DNA from: Takakia lepidozioides
Taxonomy: Eukaryota > Streptophyta > Takakiopsida > Takakiales > Takakiaceae
Assembly (NCBI GenBank): GCA_030704615.1
Contig: CM060731.1
Location: 75,804,756-75,868,755, forward strand
Length of the DNA: 64,000 nucleotides
Direction of reading: 5' to 3'
The position numbers were made by a program, and so were the translations under genes. The stretch's first letter is position 1; the number at the start of each line of letters is the position of its first letter. A model generated the notes under the pieces. The model saw only the letters and a list, made by a program, of their open reading frames with translations. It was not told where the DNA came from and made no database searches. This document shows, piece by piece, positions 56,159 to 64,000 of the stretch.

Positions 56159-57640
56159 ATGGACATTCCCCAAAAAAGCCCAAAAGTCATGGCCTCTGTT
56201 GCGGCTTCTTATTTCACATATCTCTTTTCCCGTCCGTCCTCTTCAGAAGCTATTTCCGCTCATAAAATTGCTATACTAGAAGCTGTTCCTAGGATCCTTT
56301 CAAATGACGATCTGCTAATCCTAGATGCTCCCTTCTCTGCTTCCGAACTCCTGGAGGCTACATAGGCTCTGGCCTCTCTCAAATCCCCAGGGTAGATGCA
56401 GACTATACTGGCTCAGTTTGGACTGCAATTTGCAGTTTTCAACTAACTGCTTGTCATATTATTCTTCACCCTATACACATAAGTATACATTCATAGCAAA
56501 TGGACTTAGAATGGGTAAGTGGCATCCTTCTCTCCATTGAGGCCTTGCATCAGGCCTACGAGGTGGAACAACCCTTGGCTTTGCTAATGCTTGATTTCGA
56601 AAAAGCATTTGATAACGTCGACTGGTCCTTTCTTCTGGGTGCTTTGCAGAAACTGGGGTTCTCTGGTAACTTCCTCTTTTGGATTAAGATTTTTTTTTTT
56701 AGCCTCTAGCAAGGTCTTGGTTAATGGGGCCCTTTCCTCCTCCTTCCCCTTGCATTGCTCGGTTCGACAGGGCTATCCCTTAGCTCCTTTTCTTTTCCTT
56801 TTTGCGGCTGACATCCTTGTTCATTTGTTAGACTCTAACTCATCCATTCAAGGGCTGTGAATTCCTCACTCATTGCCCTCGTCTCGTAGCTGCATCAATG
56901 CCTCCTTATATGCTGACGATTATACTGTCCTGGTGATTGATATCTCCTCTGCTAGCAATGTTCAGGCGTCCCTGCAGGCTCTCAATATGTTTTGCGCAGC
57001 TTCTGGGCTAAAGGTCAACTGGTCGAAATCAGTTGGTATTCTCTCCAAGGTTAAGCCAGACGCTGCCATCGCACACACTGCTTCTTGGGGCCACGATTTG
57101 GGGCTTCGCTGGCTTCAGGATGGTCAGGCTCACAACTTGCTCGGTCATTTGGTGGGGTATGGGCTCTCTGACATCCAACGCTGCGAAGCTGTTATTCAAA
57201 AGCTCAAACGCAAGTTGATTTACTGGAGCTCGCTTTTCCTTTCTATTGTGGATAGAGCCCTCGAAGCAAATCAGGTGTTGTTTTCTTCGACTTGGTTTAA
57301 TGCTGTGGTGTGGTCCCCAGGCTCCACCATAGTTAAGCAGATCAAGGCATTAATCAGAAACTTCATTTGGAGCGCCTCTGCCTCCAATCAAACACGAAGG
57401 GCTCTAGTAAGATGGGCCCAGATCACTCAAAAGAAAAAGTTTGGAGGACTTGGCATTATGGACCCCTTCGCGCAGATCGTGGCCCTTCTCGCAAAATGGG
57501 TCCCCAGGATGCTTCTGAATCTCTATTCCCCTTGGAGTCGGCTCATCTGTGGACATGTCTTGGATGCATGCCCGTCGTCTGGCAATTGGCCGCAGTCTTT
57601 TAAGATGGATAGTGCAGGGGTCTCAGTCCTCAAGAGCTAG
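56159..57640 (+). pseudogene. LINE reverse transcriptase
   Basis: PFSASELLEAT (56330-56365) marks the RT entry. After a deletion, MLDFEKAFDNVDWSFL (56589-56640), VRQGYPLAPFLF (56761-56800) and the catalytic YADDYTVL (56908-56933) follow. The thumb region extends to 57640. Frameshifts lie near 56695 (T-run) and a stop at 56858. Confidence 0.88.
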
Positions 57641-58547
57641 TAAGCCCTTGGGTTCACTGGCCTAACAGTCCATTTGGGCTGCCTGGACCCGTATTCGCCC
57701 ATTGCTATTCCAATCGTCCCCTAATACGGTGGAAGAATCTTTTGACAGCCTCTTTTTGGTAACTATAACTCTGACTCCACCACCCTGCTGTCTTGCTCCG
57801 CAAGGTGGGCTCACTGGGAACGTGCAGGGATTTCGCACTTTTGTCATATCTGGAATTCTGGTTCGTTTCTTCCTCAGAATGTTGCTACGGAGTCCCTGTC
57901 TGCTAGGAGAGTTGCTGCTTGGCACCTGTTGGTTAGCAAGATCACGGTTCATTGGACTAACATTGGTGCCTTCCCTTCTGATCTTCGTTCTCTTCCTGTG
58001 TGGCTGGGAAAGGGTCAGTTAGGTTCAATTCTTAGTGCTTTCTACGGTGAATCCCATAACTCCCAAGGGCTGTCTGGCTGGTCCTTCAAGGTAGCCTCTG
58101 ACAGAACACTTTACGTCCCTCGATTATCCACAATTGATGAATCGGGCCTTTACGCGATCAGAGTCTTCTGTCAGTCGGGTAAATGTAATCCAGTTCCCCC
58201 GGTTAACATGGCGCATTACGTCAATTTTTTCATTTGGTTTCTCTCGGTTCCCCTGTCGCATCTTCATTTTGATCTGCAGAATGGAACTAGATGTCCACTG
58301 ATCATGACCCATTCTTTGCCTATACGGTGAAGCTTGGATATTCATTACTCAAACCCCTTGTGACATTCTCTACGAAATGGAACTCTAATGGCGTCACTTG
58401 TCTTCCTTGCCTGCTAACTGGCAACCAATTTGGAAGGAGGTATGGAGGAAAGATTGAGCAGCAAAAGTCAGTGGGTTCCTTCGGAAAATCGTCAACCGTA
58501 TTCTTCCTGTATTCTCATTCATTTCGGACCCTCCTTCTCTCTGCACC

Positions 58548-59078
58548 TTGTGTTCCTCGGGTTGTACTGAGTCTATAGAGCATTGCTTGCTTGAGTGCTC
58601 CTTGAGTTCCTTTGTTTGGAGGGCTGTCAGCAGATTCCATGTCACCTGGTGTGCGGATTTCTCTTTCCTCAATTCTGTGCTTCTTCGTAACATGGACAAG
58701 GGGGCAATCTGGAGCACTTGTCCGGTATGGGCAGCTCTTAGAGCGCATACCCTCTGGAACATATGGAAGTGCAAGTGTTCTTTTGTTTATTTGGGGGTGC
58801 AACCATGTGCCAATCTGGTGTTGCATAGAGTTCACTCAGACTTAATGTCTAAATTAGCAAGGAAGGCCCGACGTGTTTTATGTGCAGCTGTTGCTAGATG
58901 TGCAATGAGAAGGAGAGTGCAGCTATTTGCTGACTTTGATAACTCCTGGGGAAAAAGCAGAGACTGTGCACAAGAGCCTCTAAATCAAAGATTATTTGGA
59001 ATGGCAGCTTCCCGACATGTTGGCAGTTCCATCAGTGAGCGTAAATCTACTGAGTTTGAAGAATCAGATCTCAACTGA
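58548..59078 (+). pseudogene. LINE C-terminal zinc-binding region (zf-RVT)
   Basis: CSSGCTESIEHCLLECSLSS matches the CX3CX7HCX4C layout of the RVT-associated zinc-binding domain found after RT in plant L1 elements. The frame then runs open to 59078, giving the C-terminal tail of ORF2. Confidence 0.75.
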
Positions 59079-59345
59079 CGCCACAAGTGCCTTCGGAAAG
59101 GCAAATCGAAAGCCCATCTTTCCTTTGACTGCTCTAGGCGCTACTCTAGTTTCTAGCATCCCCAACTTCTCACCTACTCATCCATAGCTCCTGCAGTGTT
59201 TCTTGGTTTTTGGTCAGGGGGCAGTGTCCCCTTTCTCATCCTCATGGTGTTGTTTCGTCGAAGTTTTTTTTTCCTCGGTTTTTTATTAATAAAATAATTC
59301 AGGGCCTTTGTCGCCTGTTGCCTTAAAAATAAAAATAAAAAAATA

Positions 59346-60514
59346 AAATTCATCGGGGTGCATTACACCCCATCAGCTCCCTCGAGTGCATTCCGAAATG
59401 CAGAATGCACCGGCCGTTAGAATTTTTTTTAAAATTTTTGGCATTTCTTTACGCAGGGAATGCCCTCCACTCCTTGCATTACCCTACACCTAAACTCACG
59501 ACGAAACTCCCTGGACGTGCATTGGACATGTGCTCTAATTTTAGATTGGACCCGCGTTGAATACGCCCAAAAGTGTGCATCCTAGTTGGACAGGAAGTGG
59601 GTCCAGTCAAATTTATGGAGAGCTCTATAGCTTCCGGCGCAAACATTTAAATTTTCTTTTTGTCAAAAGAGAGAGAGAATACTCCCTCCGAAGTCGGCCT
59701 AACGAAGAGCCACTTCACCTTGCGGCTCTTGGCCCCTTTGGGTGGGCCCTATATTTGTCAAAACAAAGAGTGTTCAAGGGCTGATCTGATCAGCTTCTTT
59801 CAAGATGAAGCCAACAACCCCAAAGGAGTGAGGTAAGGTGTGGGGGAGGTTTCAGAGGGTTCAACGCAACCAACCACAACACCCATGAAGAGGGTCTCCC
59901 ACTTTCCAGTCCAGAAGACTCAAGTGGCAGACCAGAAGTGGCAGACCAGAAGACCAAAGCAGGCAAACTAGATACACTTGTATTAGATACCTAGCTGGCA
60001 TTGAAAAAAAAAAAAAAGGTCCTGAATTCAACATCTAGGGTTCCCTCGTAAGTGGGCCCTGCCCCACTTACAGTTTGGTTCAGTTTGAATAAATGGTGCA
60101 GCGGGCAGCCCACGTACTTGAATGCACTCCGAATACTCCCCACCAGACGTCTCTAGTATATTTTGTCGCCAAAAGCCCTACCAGAAGTGGATCAGAAGGC
60201 ACTTTCTAGATCAGCACGGATCTTCATAGACAGGGTGGCCTTGTTACCGCAAATAGTGCTGCAAATCCACAGCCAGTGCCTTGCGTGTGACTTCGTCTTC
60301 TTCTCGGCTACAGCACAAACACACTAAAATCCAGGACGACATAGTATGACAACACTCGGATAGCAGCCAGCTTCAATTGGCTCGATATTTGGATGTTTTA
60401 GCACCACTCTGACATCAACCCACAGGGGAATCTGGCCTTGGACTGAACCCTGCATGCTCAAGCCCTTTCTTCAGCCCACCTCCTTTATCTTCACGATGGC
60501 AGGAAGAACAAGCG
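59346..60514. other. Region downstream of the GT29 gene
   Basis: Expected to hold the 3' UTR of the minus-strand gene. It has an A-run at 60004-60017 and otherwise no recognised gene or element. Confidence 0.5.
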
Positions 60515-61786
60515 TTATCGGAAGATCTGCATAGGGGGAATATCAATGCCAGCTTCGTTCAGAAAAGGGATTGACGCCATTCGTTTGTTCACCAGGTCAT
60601 CATACAGTTTATATTCAGCTTCATAATCATGAAGGCCGAGCTCTTTTCCTTGTGAGGTGTGGTAATGATGTTTTGTCTTGTCAAGTTTTCCGAATCCAAA
60701 AAGACTCACTTGATCGCAAATTCCCAATGCAAGCATTACGGCTTGCATGCCGGACGAGTAATGGAAGTTTAATCCATCATGGGCAGCGTCCCATTCACTG
60801 ATCGATCTCCCGTTTTCCTCCACAAAACGCTTGGCAGAGTACCACTTTGCAAGTCTTGCAGTCAGGCTATCAAACCTCGGATCTGTGACCAGCAAGGGAG
60901 CTTTGTGCTTATCCCTGCACATAGCCACATCCATGAAATGCACCGCCTGACAGATGTACATGACCATGGGGACATTTTCACCGTAGGGATGGCAGAAGCA
61001 AGTTGGCCTCCTCGAGCACTTATGAAGAACGTTGCTATTCACAAAAGCGAGGGTGGTCTTCGACCCCACCCAGCGTTCAAAGCTCGCGGTCCTAGCATTA
61101 TTCAGCCGCATCACCATCTCGTGGGAGTCGATGATGCTACCATAGTCACTATTTAAGAGAATACCGCTGTTCCCTACCACAGCACACGTCTTATATTTTT
61201 GATGACTAACCGACTTGTATTGTTTGTCAATGGGCGTCTTCACTGCCGAAACCAAGCCTTGCATCACCTTGGGGTCAAACCGCTTCCCAAGAACCCACGA
61301 ATTCAAAAGCTGACGGAATTTTGGCCAATATGGAAGGTATATAGATTTTGACAATCCAGGTAGAACTCTTTTTCTTCTAGTTAGGGCTGCTGGATTTGTC
61401 TGCTGACGGTCATCTGGATCCTGGTAGTCGCTTCTCCTGGCTTTGCGGATGCCTTGAAATTTGTGTCCTGCATCTAGACTTAAATCCAAAAGCTCTTGTA
61501 TCTGGTTCAGCTCTTGTTCTTGGTTGGGTTCAATCGCTGAGAACGTGAGGAGTGTCTCATTCACAGGACCGTCAAAATCGATTTTACCCTTAGGAACTCC
61601 ACGCATCATCCTGTCCCGTGGCCAATCAATTGAGTAACTGGACTGCCACGACATCTTCGGCGATGACAAAAGTGTAAACGCTGTGAGCACTACCAGAGTA
61701 GTCATCAGAAACACCCTCAATCGTAGTGAATATACAAAGATAAAAACTTCTGGAGGCAACTCATTTGGTCTTCTTCCCGTCCCCAT
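60515..61786 (-). CDS. Sialyltransferase-like glycosyltransferase (GT29), Golgi type II membrane protein
   Basis: Single open frame of 423 residues, no intron. A short cytosolic N-terminus, one membrane span (about 22-42), a stem to about 195 and a catalytic domain give the Golgi type II layout. The sialyl L motif runs 198-245 (CAVVGNSGILLNSDYG). The S motif is about 338-362 (NFHYSSGMQAVMLALG). Motif III is HHYH (373-376) and the VS motif HxxxxE is His386-Glu391. It is closest in kind to plant SIA1/MGP2 and SIA2, which act in pollen growth or wall glycan synthesis; plants make little or no sialic acid and Kdo-like donors have been proposed. The stop is TAA. Substrate cannot be read from sequence. 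Both motif sets are complete, so it is probably functional. Confidence 0.93.
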   Translation of the reverse strand: MGTGRRPNELPPEVFIFVYSLRLRVFLMTTLVVLTAFTLLSSPKMSWQSSYSIDWPRDRMMRGVPKGKIDFDGPVNETLLTFSAIEPNQEQELNQIQELLDLSLDAGHKFQGIRKARRSDYQDPDDRQQTNPAALTRRKRVLPGLSKSIYLPYWPKFRQLLNSWVLGKRFDPKVMQGLVSAVKTPIDKQYKSVSHQKYKTCAVVGNSGILLNSDYGSIIDSHEMVMRLNNARTASFERWVGSKTTLAFVNSNVLHKCSRRPTCFCHPYGENVPMVMYICQAVHFMDVAMCRDKHKAPLLVTDPRFDSLTARLAKWYSAKRFVEENGRSISEWDAAHDGLNFHYSSGMQAVMLALGICDQVSLFGFGKLDKTKHHYHTSQGKELGLHDYEAEYKLYDDLVNKRMASIPFLNEAGIDIPPMQIFR

Positions 61787-62212
61787 AACAAAGTCTCCCT
61801 CACTAGTCTCGCTCCTGTCTCACGTCGCCAGCGTCCCTGAAGCTGCAGGCCGAGTAAATCCAGCTAGACACCGAGAACTAGATCTCCTTGCGCCTCTGAA
61901 GTTTCAGAAAAGACGATCGCACAGCTTTAAGAGCCTATTCACAAATTGACCGATTAAATGCGCCATATCTGGCTTCGATGTAGCATTGCACAGCATTGCA
62001 CATGTCCTCCACAGCATGCAGTTTCCCAGACTAACCTCCTTTGTCTGGTGTGTAATGCCGCTGTCTAATTTTCCTGGCCGGCGGACTCTCCCTGGTCAGA
62101 TGCACGGACAATGGGACAGGTGAGAGTCTCAATTCAACATTCTCAAAACTAATTCCCGCCTCAAATTCACACCACGCAAAAGTGAGGAGACTAGAGTACA
62201 GATATGGAAAAA

Positions 62213-62447
62213 CCAAGAGACTACGAGATATCGTAGAGCTAACTTGCTAAGGGAGGAAAAAATAAGAGACGTGAAAAAAGAGTGTAGATTGATGGCAATG
62301 TTTGTGCAAAGTTTGCTTTGAGCAGAAATCCAAGAGACTATGAGATATCGTAGAGCTAATCTAAGGGAGGGAAAAGAAAGAGAAGTAGAAAAAGAGTGTA
62401 GATTGACGGCAATGTTTGTGCAAAATTTGCTTTGAGCAGAAGTGCTT
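62213..62447. repeat. 117-bp tandem duplication upstream of the GT29 gene
   Basis: Two copies starting CCAAGAGACTA at 62213 and 62330, sharing GAGATATCGTAGAGCTAA and TTTGCTTTGAGCAGAA. They lie 430-660 bp upstream of the start codon. Confidence 0.92.
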
Positions 62448-63230
62448 GCTACAACTGCAGCTGCATAATTTTTAGCGCAGAATGAGAATGGATGCACCTA
62501 AACCAAAAGTAGGCAGCAGAATCCCGGAGAGAAAGGGCCTAGCTCGACAGACACGTCCGCACACGGGATCCCTCCTCCCATCTGTTAAAAGATTATTCAG
62601 AAAGGAACTTCTGCTCTCGCGCGGCCACAGGTGATTATTATGCCCAGACCTGCCCCCTTCCTACCTCGTCCTCCTCCTCTCATACACTCCCTGTGCGGAT
62701 ATCCTCAAGCTTGCCCATTCTCCTCCTTCCTACTCGTCCCGTTTGCCGGGCCATATCGGTCGACATTTCAAATTATTCCTCCCAGATCTGTCTGTCCGCA
62801 CTACAATAGCAAGAATCACCTTGCCCGGCCTCTCTGCCGTCTATGTCTGCACCAGCATGACCAAACATTCCAAAACTTGGTCCGCCACCTCCCTCTCTCA
62901 CGCTTTCTACCTACTACGCTCTAAAGCGACTATACAGGTGCATTCTTACTTTCCTTCTCTTCACCCTATCTTTACACGAGCACAAAACATTCCGACAATA
63001 ACGGCATCCAGATTTCTGTCCTGACATCCTACGTCTCCCTCCCTCGAAACTTTCTGCGCGTTTCTCATTTTGTCTCATTGATGGCCCGTCCCTAGCCCCC
63101 CTGGGGACGGCCTTGACTGGGCCGGCCCTCTCCCTCTCCTTTACTCTCTCTCTCTCTCTCTCTCTCCATTCGCTCCCCACCTCCAACACGCTACGTAACT
63201 ATTGCTTCATCCCTGGGCCCCATCCCTCCC
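62448..63230. other. Non-coding pyrimidine-rich region
   Basis: C/T-rich sequence with a CT microsatellite at 63144-63168. Open frames here are compositional. No gene recognised. Confidence 0.5.
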
Positions 63231-63326
63231 CTTAACCCGCCTCTAACCCTTCGTTAGTGGTACTTAACCCGCCTCTAATTCTTCGTTAGCGGCGCTTAAC
63301 CCGCCTCTAATCCTTCGTTAGCCACC
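63231..63326. repeat. 32-bp tandem repeat, three copies
   Basis: Units start CTTAACCCGCCTCTAA at 63231, 63263 and 63295, each followed by a CTTCGTTAG block. Confidence 0.93.
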
Positions 63327-63576
63327 CGTAAGCCTAAATCCACGCAGACGCGACAATCGGCGGCCATGTGGCGATGCGCCACACGCGGATTGCTGGCTGT
63401 GCCACCTGTCTCGCACCCAATTTCCTTTTACTATTTTAAAAAGTATTACTTTATTTAAACTCTGGTCACTGGTGCGACTGTATTATATTCTTATTGGTTG
63501 TGTACTAGTATTTGACTATTGACCCGACCTCATCCCTATACATCCCGACAATCATTGTCAATTAACTGCTTTCAAA

Positions 63577-63596
63577 TTATATATATATATATATAT
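63577..63596. repeat. (TA)n microsatellite
   Basis: About ten TA units. Confidence 0.9.
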
Positions 63597-63686
63597 TTGG
63601 GTTTTTTTCAATTAATATTGATATCTGGTTAAGAAAAAACAAAAAAAAGACTATGGACTTGAGTCTTGGTATCGCGGCTAGTCATC

Positions 63687-63796
63687 CATAACCGAGGTTT
63701 GGAGACATTTTGCTTACGTGGCAGCTTTTAATTTGTCCTGGACAGGCCGGTCACCCGCCGTCACCATAGCCAATAGGTCCAGAAACCTCGGTTATG
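63687..63796. repeat. Inverted repeat 1 (MITE-like)
   Basis: CATAACCGAGGTTT (63687-63700) is exactly inverted at 63783-63796. The 110-bp unit encodes nothing and may be a small MITE. Confidence 0.8.
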
Positions 63797-63805
63797 TCCG
63801 GTAGG

Positions 63806-63892
63806 GGGGAGGCTTGACCGACTACCGGGTGTAGCGGACACAAGGAGTCCTTGGACGCTACCGCTACAACCCGTAGCTGGTCTCGCCTCCCC
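63806..63892. repeat. Inverted repeat 2
   Basis: Outer arms GGGGAGGC/GCCTCCCC and inner arms CGGGTGTAGCGG/CCGCTACAACCCG pair with a one-base bulge and a few mismatches around a short CAAGGAGTCCTTG core, forming a long imperfect hairpin. Confidence 0.8.
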
Positions 63893-63906
63893 AGCTACCT
63901 AAGTAT

Positions 63907-63994
63907 AAAGTTCCTGCCCGAGGACTTTCCGCCGTTTAAGGGTGGGCCCGAGGGCATACCCGCAAACGGCGGAAAGTCCACGGGCAGGAACTTT
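63907..63994. repeat. Inverted repeat 3
   Basis: Two 31-base arms (63907-63937 and 63964-63994) match at 30 of 31 positions around a 26-base GC-rich loop. The motif CTTTCCGCCG restarts at 63991, so the pattern may continue beyond the window. Confidence 0.9.
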
Positions 63995-64000
63995 CCGCCG

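Larger units (their letters stand above)
53605..59345 (+). mobile_element. L1-like LINE, nearly full length, degenerate
   Basis: Contains an ORF1-like frame, an AP endonuclease, a reverse transcriptase, an RVT-type zinc finger region, a 3' UTR with TTTATTAATAAAATAA (59281-59298) and an A-rich tail (59325-59345). Many stops and frameshifts, and a deletion near 56440-56500, inactivate it. No target duplication could be defined because the 5' edge is unclear. Confidence 0.88.

Noticed and set aside
60779-61156. Plus-strand 125-codon frame
   Set aside because: Antisense of the GT29 catalytic domain.

Overview
The window looks like nuclear DNA of a green plant (streptophyte). It carries four intact host genes in a dense bed of decayed transposable elements. 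The evidence is a family-1 glycosyltransferase with a plant PSPG box, a plastid-type methionine sulfoxide reductase B, an EH-domain protein of the plant TPLATE complex and a plant sialyltransferase-like GT29 protein. There are GT-AG introns and one GC-AG intron. The transposon set (a gypsy element carrying a DNA methyltransferase, an endonuclease-bearing Helitron, and L1-like plus a second LINE clade) fits a non-flowering lineage better than an angiosperm, but that is inference. I cannot name the species.

Layout. 1-160: 3' tip of a retroelement. 161-8170: a Ty3/gypsy element with gag, protease, RT/RNase H and integrase, broken by stops and two frameshifts. 8171-12545: non-coding, with a fragment of the methyltransferase element, a TTAA-flanked MITE and a 239-bp tandem repeat. 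12546-15433: UDP-glycosyltransferase, 4 exons, plus strand. 16843-18936: MSRB, 3 exons, minus strand, convergent with the UGT. 19275-23110: AT-rich Helentron-type Helitron, minus strand. 23111-28383: small-element graveyard (hAT MITE, tRNA-derived SINE inside a minisatellite, a 910-bp-spaced direct repeat, a LINE tail). 28384-38193: EH/Pan1 endocytic gene, 15 exons, with LINE debris in its introns. 39830-41340: ORF1 part of an L1-like LINE. 41560-42690: a long 10-bp-period minisatellite. 43340-50290: a second gypsy element with order gag, protease, C5-DNA methyltransferase, deleted RT, integrase, PHD finger. 50291-53600: repeats, including inverted copies of a 180-bp unit. 53605-59345: degenerate L1-like LINE. 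60515-61786: intronless GT29 sialyltransferase-like gene, minus strand. 61787-64000: its upstream region with tandem repeats, then three consecutive inverted repeats that reach the window edge.

The standout is the second gypsy element. It encodes what reads as a DNMT3/DRM-type cytosine methyltransferase between protease and RT, and it ends its integrase with a PHD finger. For 3.2 kb its reading frame is interrupted only by stop codons reachable by single transitions, the decay expected of methylated cytosines. Pieces related to this family lie at the window start and at 8843-9019. The four host genes show no obvious functional link to one another.
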